Source: Clostridiales bacterium
GTDB taxonomy: Bacteria; Bacillota; Clostridia; Peptostreptococcales; Anaerovoracaceae
Length of the DNA stretch: 5,126 bases
NCBI GenBank assembly: GCA_012799165.1
Contig: JAAZLU010000045.1
Span: 1 to 5,126, forward strand
Direction of reading: 5' to 3'
A program made the position numbers and the translations under genes. The notes beneath the pieces are model-generated. The model was given only the letters and a program-made list of their open reading frames with translations, was not told the DNA's origin and made no database searches. Shown in pieces: positions 1 through 5,126 of this stretch. The first letter of the stretch is position 1. Every line of letters starts with the position of its first letter.

Positions 1-331
1 CAAAGACTATATCAAGTTCGCCCGCGTAAAAGGCCTGCCTCGCAATTACATAATGTGGAGGCATGTGTTCCGGAACGCTATAGTTCCGATGGCGATAAAT
101 CTCCCCTCCGATTTCCTCCTCATGCTCTCGGGCTCCCTGGTAATAGAGAGCATGTATGCAATACCGGGAACCGGAGGACTTCTCATAAAATCGATAAAAG
201 CCATGGACAATCCCATGGTTCAGATACTTGTTCTTTTGTACGGCGCACTGTCCGTATTCGGCGTATTCCTCGGGGATATATTCGTATCCTTCGTGGACCC
301 GAGAATAAAGCTCGTAGACAGCAACGATTAG
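1..331 (+). CDS. oppB: Oligopeptide ABC transporter permease, OppB/AmiC type (C-terminal part)
   Basis: This is the last 109 codons of an integral membrane permease; the 5' end lies outside the window and the first full codon starts at base 2. The fragment opens with the cytoplasmic EAA loop (DYIKFARVKGLP, then RHVFRNAIVP) that docks on the ATPase in binding-protein-dependent importers, with its conserved Gly present. Two hydrophobic segments follow, with the family hallmarks of an 'ES.YAIPGTGGL' stretch and the ending 'GDIFVSFVDPRIKL', which is typical of OppB/DppB/AmiC. It would pair with the next gene product to form the membrane channel for peptides. The stop codon TAG (329-331) overlaps the ribosome binding site of the next gene, so the two genes are in one operon and probably translationally coupled. 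The exact substrate cannot be read from this fragment; nickel or other Dpp-like substrates are less likely given the AmiD-like partner. Confidence 0.93.
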   Translation, partial: KDYIKFARVKGLPRNYIMWRHVFRNAIVPMAINLPSDFLLMLSGSLVIESMYAIPGTGGLLIKSIKAMDNPMVQILVLLYGALSVFGVFLGDIFVSFVDPRIKLVDSND

Positions 332-335
332 GAGG
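330..335 (+). promoter_or_regulatory. Ribosome binding site for the OppC-type permease
   Basis: AGGAGG lies 5 bases before the ATG at 341. It shares its first bases with the TAG stop of the upstream permease gene. This supports the start at 341 over the in-frame ATG at 356, which has no comparable motif at the right distance. Confidence 0.85.
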
Positions 336-340
336 CGAAT

Positions 341-1282
341 ATGAAAGAATTGACAATGAATATAAATTCGCTGCCCGATGAACTGTTTACAAGGGCGGAA
401 TTCATCGAAGAAAAGGTCGAAGATACGGGCTTTTCCAACTATTCTTATTGGCGAAGCACCATCAGGACATTCTTTAAAAGTCCGGCGGTAAAAGTAGCCG
501 TCACACTAATGGTACTGCTCGTAACTTATACGATAATTTACCCTACGATAACCGATCTGGACCCCTACACTCCTTCGCTTTCGCCGTCGCAATGGAACCT
601 TTCACCATCTGCCGAGCATCCCTTCGGCACGGACGGCGTCGGAAGGGATATCTGGGCCAGAGTATGGTTCGGCACGAGAACCTCTCTGATTCTGAGCGTG
701 GCCGTGGCCGTGTTTGAAGTCGGCCTGGGCGTAATAATAGGAGCGCTGTGGGGCTTTTACAGAAAGCTCGATAACATAATGTTTGCCATCTATAACACGC
801 TGACGAATGTACCGAGCACCATATACCTGGTGCTCATAGCCTATATAATGAAGCCGAGCATAATAACCATAATAATTGCACTTGTAGCCACGGGTTGGAT
901 AAGCGAGGCCAGGTGGTTTCGAACGAGGATACTTGCACAGCGAGAGGCCGACTACAATATCGCCTCCGTCGCCCTCATGACCCCCACGAGACGAATAATA
1001 TCTCGCAATGTAATTCCGCACCTGGTGAGCCTGATAATAATGGATGCAGCTCTGACTATACCCTACTCCATAGGTTCGGAAGTTTTCCTCAGCTACATAG
1101 GCGTAGGACTTCCCGCGGACCTCTGCACCCTTGGAAATCTGGTAAATCAAGGCAGGAGCGCCTTCCTCGTCTATCCCTTCCAGATGATATTCCCGACGCT
1201 CATACTCTGCTTTATAACGGTATCCTTCTACATAATCGGAAATAAATTCGCGGACGCATCGGATCCGAAGAATCATTTATAG
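341..1282 (+). CDS. oppC: Oligopeptide ABC transporter permease, OppC/AmiD type
   Basis: This is a complete 313-residue membrane permease, the second channel subunit of the peptide importer. A hydrophilic N-terminal tail containing 'GFSNYSYWRSTIRTF' precedes the first membrane segment (about residues 49-68). The OppC/DppC signature GTDGVGRDIWAR is at 96-107. Further membrane segments lie near 113-138, 158-188, 228-250 and 281-300. The cytoplasmic EAA-type coupling loop spans about 203-226 (DYNIASVALMTP, then RRIISRNVIPH). The ending 'GNKFADASDPKNHL' closely resembles the AmiD/OppC proteins of Gram-positive bacteria, which is why that subgroup was chosen. One oddity is that the usually conserved Gly of the EAA loop is Met213 here. 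Length is normal for the family. It sits 9 bases after the OppB-type gene and 12 bases before the ATPase gene. The start at 341 is set by a strong Shine-Dalgarno sequence. Confidence 0.95.
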   Translation: MKELTMNINSLPDELFTRAEFIEEKVEDTGFSNYSYWRSTIRTFFKSPAVKVAVTLMVLLVTYTIIYPTITDLDPYTPSLSPSQWNLSPSAEHPFGTDGVGRDIWARVWFGTRTSLILSVAVAVFEVGLGVIIGALWGFYRKLDNIMFAIYNTLTNVPSTIYLVLIAYIMKPSIITIIIALVATGWISEARWFRTRILAQREADYNIASVALMTPTRRIISRNVIPHLVSLIIMDAALTIPYSIGSEVFLSYIGVGLPADLCTLGNLVNQGRSAFLVYPFQMIFPTLILCFITVSFYIIGNKFADASDPKNHL

Positions 1283-1288
1283 GGAGGT
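1283..1288 (+). promoter_or_regulatory. Ribosome binding site for the fused ATPase
   Basis: GGAGGT directly follows the TAG stop of the permease gene (1280-1282) and ends 6 bases before the ATG at 1295. The near overlap of stop and Shine-Dalgarno sequence suggests translational coupling. Confidence 0.85.
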
Positions 1289-1294
1289 GCGGAA

Positions 1295-3268
1295 ATGAGC
1301 GGAAAGATATTTGAAGCAAAAGATGTAATAATTAAGTTCAATCTGAGAGGACAGATACTCACGGCTGTGAGAGGAGCTTCCATAGACCTCTACGAAGGCG
1401 AGACTTTGGCAATAGTCGGTGAATCCGGATGCGGCAAAAGCGTGTTTACCAAGTCATTCATTGGCATGCTGGATAAGAACGGCCGGGTTGAGAGCGGAAG
1501 CATAAAGATGAACGGCACGGAACTATCCGGATACAAGACGGAAGAAGAATGGTTGACCGTAAGGGGCAAAAAGATTGCCATGGTCTTTCAGGATCCCATG
1601 ACGAGCCTTAATCCGGTGAAGACTGTGGGAGAACAAATTAGAGAAGTAATAAGCTGGCACTTCGGAACGGACAAGGAACAGGCAAAAAAGGAAGCCATCG
1701 AGCTCTTGCGTCAGGTCGGCATACACGACCCGGAAAAGAGATACGGACAGTATCCTCACCAGTTTTCCGGCGGCATGCGCCAGAGGGTCGTAATCGCGAC
1801 AGCCATAGCCTGTCGTCCGGAGATACTGATTTGCGACGAGCCGACCACGGCACTGGATGTGACGGTTCAGGCGCAGATACTCGACCTCATTAAAAATTTG
1901 CAGAAGGATCTGAACATGTCCGTGATATACATAACCCATGACCTCGGCGTTGTAGCCAATGTCGCGGACAGGGTTGCAGTTATGTATGCCGGTCAGATAG
2001 TCGAATACGGCCTCGCAAATGAGATATTCAAGGATGCAAAACACCCCTACACTAAAGCTCTTCTGCTTTCGCTTCCGCAGCTCGGCATAAAGGGCCAAGA
2101 CCTTCATTCCATAAAGGGATCCCCTCCCAATCTCTATAAGGAGATCAAGGGAGATGCCTTTGCGCCCCGAAACCCGGACGCAATGAAGATAGATTACATG
2201 TATGAGCCGCCCTTCTTCAAAGTGAGCGATACCCATTATGCGAAGACATGGCTGCTCTCCGAGAAGGCCGCCGAGTACAGACGAGAACTCGAGACTTCCA
2301 CGGATGACGAAAAGGCGGAACCTGCAGCTGCAATGGATTTCTCCAATGCAAAGAAGCTCGTGTCGGTGAAGAACCTCACGGTAAATTTCAAGCTCGGTCG
2401 CGAGGAATTCAGCGCCGTAAAGGATGTGAGCTTCGACATACACGAGGGGGAGACCTTTTCTCTGGTCGGAGAATCCGGTTCCGGCAAAACCACTGTCGGA
2501 AGAGCAATACTTAAAATGTGCCACAGCAGCGCAGGAGAAATATTCTTCGACGGAGAGCAGGTAAACCGGAAGCTCAGCCGCGATCATTTGAGGCGCTTCC
2601 GCAAGAGCGCTCAGATGATATTCCAGGACCCCATGGCATCCCTCAACGAGCGCGCCAAGGTCGAATATATAATCTCCGAGGGACTTTACAACTTCCATAT
2701 GTTCTCCGGCGAAAACGAAAGGCGCGATATCGTTGCGAACGCCATGAGGAGCGTAGGGCTGCTTCCCGAATATGTAACACGCTTTCCTCACGAGTTTTCG
2801 GGTGGCCAGCGCCAGAGAATAGGTATAGCGAGGACTTTGGTCGTAGAACCGAAATTTATAGTGGCCGACGAACCTATATCGGCTCTGGATGTATCCATAA
2901 GAGCGCAGGTGATAAATCTTCTCAATAAGCTGAAGCGAGAGAACGCCTTTACATACTTGTTTATAGCCCACGATTTAAGCGTGGTAAGGTTCATATCCGA
3001 CAGGATCGCCGTAATGTACAAGGGGCGCATAGTCGAGCTTGCGGAAACGGAGGAACTGTTCGCTCACCCCCTTCATCCCTATACCAAGGCCCTGCTCGCG
3101 GCGGCACCCGTACCGGATCCGGATATAGAGCGTCATAAAAAGCTGGTAGTTTACGATCCGCAGCAGCACGATTACTCGCAGGATAAGCCCTTCTGGGCGG
3201 AAGTGGTGCCGGGGCACTTCATATGGGGCAACGAAAACGAACTTGAAGTATATAGGAAGAATTACTGA
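1295..3268 (+). CDS. Fused oligopeptide ABC transporter ATPase (OppD/AmiE-OppF/AmiF)
   Basis: This 657-residue cytoplasmic protein carries two complete nucleotide-binding domains that would power the peptide importer. The first half is OppD/AmiE-like: Walker A GESGCGKS at 42-49, Q-loop FQDP at 98-101, signature FSGGMRQR at 157-164, Walker B ILICDE at 177-182 and H-loop His215. An oligopeptide-transporter C-terminal (HPY) region follows at about 250-320. The second half is OppF/AmiF-like: Walker A GESGSGKT at 392-399, signature FSGGQRQR at 501-508, Walker B FIVADE at 521-526 and H-loop His559. It has its own HPY region from 594 and the AmiF-like tail '[13 protein letters not shown]...VPGHF'. 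All catalytic motifs look intact in both halves. A charged, Ala-rich linker at about 322-352 joins them, with no internal ribosome binding site visible before Met347. In most Gram-positive Opp/Ami systems these are two genes. The four Cys that bind an iron-sulfur cluster in some DppD proteins are absent (Asp287, Asn293, Asp300, Thr318). A YejF/GsiA-type fused importer is the alternative name. Confidence 0.95.
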   Translation: MSGKIFEAKDVIIKFNLRGQILTAVRGASIDLYEGETLAIVGESGCGKSVFTKSFIGMLDKNGRVESGSIKMNGTELSGYKTEEEWLTVRGKKIAMVFQDPMTSLNPVKTVGEQIREVISWHFGTDKEQAKKEAIELLRQVGIHDPEKRYGQYPHQFSGGMRQRVVIATAIACRPEILICDEPTTALDVTVQAQILDLIKNLQKDLNMSVIYITHDLGVVANVADRVAVMYAGQIVEYGLANEIFKDAKHPYTKALLLSLPQLGIKGQDLHSIKGSPPNLYKEIKGDAFAPRNPDAMKIDYMYEPPFFKVSDTHYAKTWLLSEKAAEYRRELETSTDDEKAEPAAAMDFSNAKKLVSVKNLTVNFKLGREEFSAVKDVSFDIHEGETFSLVGESGSGKTTVGRAILKMCHSSAGEIFFDGEQVNRKLSRDHLRRFRKSAQMIFQDPMASLNERAKVEYIISEGLYNFHMFSGENERRDIVANAMRSVGLLPEYVTRFPHEFSGGQRQRIGIARTLVVEPKFIVADEPISALDVSIRAQVINLLNKLKRENAFTYLFIAHDLSVVRFISDRIAVMYKGRIVELAETEELFAHPLHPYTKALLAAAPVPDPDIERHKKLVVYDPQQHDYSQDKPFWAEVVPGHFIWGNENELEVYRKNY

Positions 3269-3293
3269 AAATAGTCCCGGCTTTTACCCGGCG

Positions 3294-3298
3294 AAAGG
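3294..3298 (+). promoter_or_regulatory. Weak ribosome binding site for cyanophycinase
   Basis: AAAGG lies 6 bases before the ATG at 3305. It is a shorter match than the sites of the permease and ATPase genes, so translation may be weaker. No better-placed start codon is visible nearby, and the protein sequence from this ATG (KGTLIIVGGG) begins where cyanophycinases normally begin. Confidence 0.55.
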
Positions 3299-3304
3299 TC
3301 AACG

Positions 3305-4486
3305 ATGAAAGGTACACTTATAATAGTAGGCGGCGGCGTGAACCGCAGCGAAGAAGAAATATTTTCTCTCTTTATAGAAAAAGCAGGCGGCGTAGACAGT
3401 AAAATCGCCTTTATTGTTACGGCATCGGGAGAAGGACCTGACGAACTGTTCCGCTCCTACAGGCAAGATTTCGCGAAACTCGGTTTTCCGGAAGAGAATT
3501 TGAGCCTCATTCCCCTTTACGCTCAGCATGTAAAGGACGAGAGGGGCTTCAACGCCATGACCGGTGACTTCGAAGGCCTCGAACAGTCCCTGGACGGCGT
3601 GAACGGTGTATGGTTTACGGGCGGAGATCAGTATTTTACAAACAGATGCCTGTTGAGACCGGACGGAAGCGACACAAAATTGCTTGCGAGGCTAAGGGAA
3701 ATCTACCAAAACGGAGGCGTAATCGGCGGCTCCAGCGCGGGCGCCGCGATAATGAGTCGGGCGATGATCGGAAACGGCAATAACAGAGGGGTGCTTGCGA
3801 GTGATGAGATTCTCGACTATAGCGATTACGATGCTCTCTGCGAAATTGAAAATCCCTGCCAGCCGCTCGTGCTCGACAAAGGACTGGGATTTTTTAAAGA
3901 AGGTGTAGTCGATCAGCACTTTGACAAGAGGCCGAGACTTCTCAGGCTCATCAAAGCCTGTATCTCGAATCGTGAAGGACAGCGCATCGGTTATGCGGTA
4001 TCCGAAGATACCGCCTTGATATATGATAACGGTCATATAAGTGTCGTCGGCAGTTCGAGCATCTACATTGCGGACTGCAGAAATGCAAAAGAGACGGGAC
4101 GCGGATGCTTTGAGGGAGTAATGCTAAGTGCCATTCAGAGAGGAGACAGCCTGAATCTGCCGGAAATGAATTTCCATTTCGCTTCAAAGATTTCGGCCGA
4201 AAAAGAAGGTTATCATCCCGATTATGTGAACAATGGTATTATAAACAGCCCCTCCTTCGACAAAATGATCGACGAAAGGCTTCTGCGAGCTGAAGATTCG
4301 AGTATGTACATCGATAGCAAAGACAGGCGCTTCGTAAAAGGCGCTGTGGTATACGATGTTGAAGGAACTACATGGCTCTGCGTTCTAAAGTATTCAAGAA
4401 GCGAAAAAACCGAAGGGTACATGGGAACTCGCGCATCGTTTACGGGCGTCGGGCTAGACATATGCAGCAAAATCGTTGAAACATGA
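3305..4486 (+). CDS. cphB: Cyanophycinase (peptidase S51) with C-terminal extension
   Basis: This 393-residue enzyme belongs to the cyanophycinase family, serine-type exopeptidases that cut the storage polymer cyanophycin (multi-L-arginyl-poly-L-aspartate) into beta-Asp-Arg dipeptides. The family landmarks are present: the N-terminal IIVGGG strand; TGGDQ with Gln109; the nucleophile elbow GGSSAGAA with Ser144; and VDQHF with Asp203, Gln204 and His205. Arg209, Arg211 and Arg214 follow with the same spacing as Arg178/180/183 of the Synechocystis enzyme. There is no signal peptide, so the enzyme should be cytoplasmic, unlike secreted CphE-type enzymes. Canonical CphB is about 270 residues. Here an insertion lies between Ser144 and Asp203, and roughly 105 extra residues (from about 286) follow the core. 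The gene follows the importer operon by 36 bases on the same strand, suggesting co-transcription. The true substrate could be another beta-aspartyl peptide; the family call itself is firm. Confidence 0.9.
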   Translation: MKGTLIIVGGGVNRSEEEIFSLFIEKAGGVDSKIAFIVTASGEGPDELFRSYRQDFAKLGFPEENLSLIPLYAQHVKDERGFNAMTGDFEGLEQSLDGVNGVWFTGGDQYFTNRCLLRPDGSDTKLLARLREIYQNGGVIGGSSAGAAIMSRAMIGNGNNRGVLASDEILDYSDYDALCEIENPCQPLVLDKGLGFFKEGVVDQHFDKRPRLLRLIKACISNREGQRIGYAVSEDTALIYDNGHISVVGSSSIYIADCRNAKETGRGCFEGVMLSAIQRGDSLNLPEMNFHFASKISAEKEGYHPDYVNNGIINSPSFDKMIDERLLRAEDSSMYIDSKDRRFVKGAVVYDVEGTTWLCVLKYSRSEKTEGYMGTRASFTGVGLDICSKIVET

Positions 4487-4488
4487 TA

Positions 4489-4926
4489 TCAATAAAAAGA
4501 GAGTCCGAAAAGCAAGAGCCCGAGAATAGCGAAAGCAGCCGCCCTGCATCGTAGCTTGGATATGGGATTCAGGTTTATATGCGCATCCGGAGGCAGGTTC
4601 TCAAAATCGTCATTGAACACATGACGCTTACCCTTAAGGGAAAGGCGGGTCTTCCTCCATTTTTCTGGCCCTTTAAGATAATAAGGGACTTCTTTATGCT
4701 TGGAGCCGCGCAGCATAGCAGATAGATCCGTACCGCGGCTCTTTAAATATTGAAGCCAGCCTGCGAGCAGGTAAGATGCCCCGGCCAGCCCAGCGAACCA
4801 ACCGGCCGCATAGGAACCGACAGGTGAAAAGCGCCTTATCAGAATCCATATGAGCACTATGCTGCCGCCATGCCTCAGCACCTTGCCGAGAATATATAAA
4901 TACTTGTTATCCAGCATTTCGTTCAT
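4489..4926 (-). CDS. Small membrane protein of unknown function
   Basis: I do not recognise this 145-residue protein. It has hydrophobic segments at about residues 10-30, 36-60 and 128-144, so it is probably a three-span membrane protein. A strongly basic, soluble loop lies at about 61-127 (many Lys/Arg, with 'LKGPEKWRKTRLSLKGKRHVF'). By the positive-inside rule this loop should face the cytoplasm. The frame is closed just upstream by TAA (4938-4936), so the start must be at 4926 or the next ATG at 4917. Neither has a Shine-Dalgarno sequence, and a possible extended -10 promoter suggests a leaderless mRNA. It is convergent with cyanophycinase (2 bases between stops) and divergent from the gene at 4964. 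It uses TTA, CTA, TCA and CCA codons that are scarce in the neighbours. No + strand gene competes for this region, which supports it being real. Confidence 0.75.
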   Translation of the reverse strand: MNEMLDNKYLYILGKVLRHGGSIVLIWILIRRFSPVGSYAAGWFAGLAGASYLLAGWLQYLKSRGTDLSAMLRGSKHKEVPYYLKGPEKWRKTRLSLKGKRHVFNDDFENLPPDAHINLNPISKLRCRAAAFAILGLLLFGLSFY

Positions 4927-4932
4927 GAAAAT
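4904..4932 (+). promoter_or_regulatory. Possible promoter for the hydrolase gene at 4964
   Basis: TTGTTA at 4904-4909 is followed after 17 bases by GAAAAT at 4927-4932, giving a plausible but weak -35/-10 pair. The alternative -10, TATTTT at 4932-4937, lacks a well-spaced -35. Either would place transcription start before the Shine-Dalgarno sequence at 4953. The -35 candidate lies inside the divergent membrane protein gene. Confidence 0.25.
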
Positions 4933-4941
4933 ATTTTAGCA
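4933..4941 (-). promoter_or_regulatory. Putative extended -10 promoter for the minus-strand membrane protein gene
   Basis: Read on the minus strand, the sequence is TG-C-TAAAAT: the extended -10 dinucleotide TG plus a hexamer matching five of six TATAAT positions. With the usual spacing from the -10, transcription would start at or next to 4926, the A of the ATG. No convincing -35 box is visible, as is common for extended -10 promoters. This is a prediction from sequence only. Confidence 0.45.
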
Positions 4942-4952
4942 TTTTTCACATC

Positions 4953-4958
4953 GGAGGT
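4953..4958 (+). promoter_or_regulatory. Ribosome binding site for the aspartoacylase-like gene
   Basis: GGAGGT ends 5 bases before the ATG at 4964. It is a strong match at good spacing and fixes this start codon. Confidence 0.85.
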
Positions 4959-4963
4959 CTATC

Positions 4964-5126
4964 ATGCAAGTTATAAATATCAATGACGGCGGCGCTTCGG
5001 CGCAGTTCGAGATACACAGATTCGGCAACGGAAGGCCGCATCTGTTTTTTACCGCCGGAATTCACGGAGACGAAGTAAGCGGCATATATGTCGCGGAAAA
5101 ACTTATAACGCATTTTAGCGAAAAGC
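4964..5126 (+). CDS. Succinylglutamate desuccinylase/aspartoacylase-family zinc hydrolase (N-terminal part)
   Basis: The first 54 codons are visible; the gene continues beyond the window. After a short leader (MQVININDGG) comes a beta strand, 'HLFFTAGIHGDEVSGIYVAEKLI'-like in layout, which contains the zinc-binding HxxE motif as His34-Gly-Asp-Glu37. The GIHGDE.xG pattern is typical of the AstE/AspA branch of the M14-like metallohydrolases, which cut amide bonds of N-acylated aspartate, glutamate or related compounds. The second zinc His and the catalytic Glu would lie downstream and cannot be checked. No signal peptide is seen, so it is probably cytoplasmic. It is on the same strand as cyanophycinase but separated from it by a minus-strand gene, so it needs its own promoter. 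A role in handling aspartyl compounds made by cyanophycinase is an inference from neighbourhood only; a carboxypeptidase-like activity on other peptides is equally possible. Confidence 0.8.
   Translation, partial: MQVININDGGASAQFEIHRFGNGRPHLFFTAGIHGDEVSGIYVAEKLITHFSEK

Noticed and set aside
356..358. Alternative start of the OppC-type permease at the second ATG
   Set aside because: The AGGAGG at 330-335 is correctly spaced for the ATG at 341 and too far from 356.
602..1276. A 224-residue open frame on the minus strand
   Set aside because: It is an in-register shadow of the OppC-type permease caused by lack of TTA/CTA/TCA codons, and its composition (many Tyr, Arg) is unnatural.
2333..2335. 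Internal ATG (Met347) as a separate start for the second ATPase
   Set aside because: There is no stop codon between the halves and no well-spaced Shine-Dalgarno sequence before this ATG, so a fusion is the simpler reading.
1523..2971. A 482-residue open frame on the minus strand
   Set aside because: It is an in-register shadow of the fused ATPase, whose motifs are unmistakable. The antisense translation shows no recognisable domain.
3277..3291. Inverted CCGG pair with a 7-base loop before the cyanophycinase gene
   Set aside because: The stem is only 4 base pairs, cannot be extended, and has no T-run after it. It is too weak to call a terminator or a regulatory hairpin.
3692..4036. A 114-residue minus-strand open frame inside cyanophycinase
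   Set aside because: It overlaps the conserved active-site region of cyanophycinase in the same codon register and shows no features of its own.

Overview
The window looks like chromosomal DNA of a Firmicute (Bacillota), most likely a Clostridia-type anaerobe. The transporter proteins resemble the AmiC/AmiD/AmiE/AmiF (Opp) branch of Gram-positive peptide importers. Base composition is roughly balanced, with heavy use of ATA (Ile), AGG/AGA (Arg) and strong AGGAGG-type ribosome binding sites. The exact lineage cannot be fixed from sequence reading alone.

Layout. Positions 1-3268 carry the 3' part of an oligopeptide/dipeptide ABC importer operon on the + strand: the C-terminal end of an OppB/AmiC-type permease (1-331), a complete OppC/AmiD-type permease (341-1282), and one 657-residue protein joining both ATPase subunits, OppD/AmiE-like then OppF/AmiF-like (1295-3268). 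The substrate-binding protein is not in the window. After a 36-base gap with no clear terminator, the same strand continues into a 393-residue cytoplasmic cyanophycinase (peptidase family S51, 3305-4486). All expected active-site residues are visible, and it has a long C-terminal extension.

The cyanophycinase gene ends tail to tail, only 2 bases away, with a minus-strand gene for a small unrecognised membrane protein (4489-4926). That gene is divergent from a + strand gene starting at 4964 that runs off the window. The latter begins like a succinylglutamate desuccinylase/aspartoacylase-family zinc hydrolase. The 37 bases between these two starts hold a perfect AAAATATTTT palindrome that could act as a -10 region in both directions; on the minus side it would place transcription start on the first base of the start codon.

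Working model (inference): a peptide importer, an intracellular beta-aspartyl polymer hydrolase and an aspartoacylase-like amidohydrolase sit together. This fits a locus for taking up and breaking down aspartate-rich or isopeptide-linked material such as cyanophycin (multi-arginyl-poly-aspartate) or its fragments. No cyanophycin synthetase or isoaspartyl dipeptidase is visible here. No RNA genes, insertion sequences, CRISPR arrays or sizeable repeats were seen, and no stretch above 300 bases lacks a gene.
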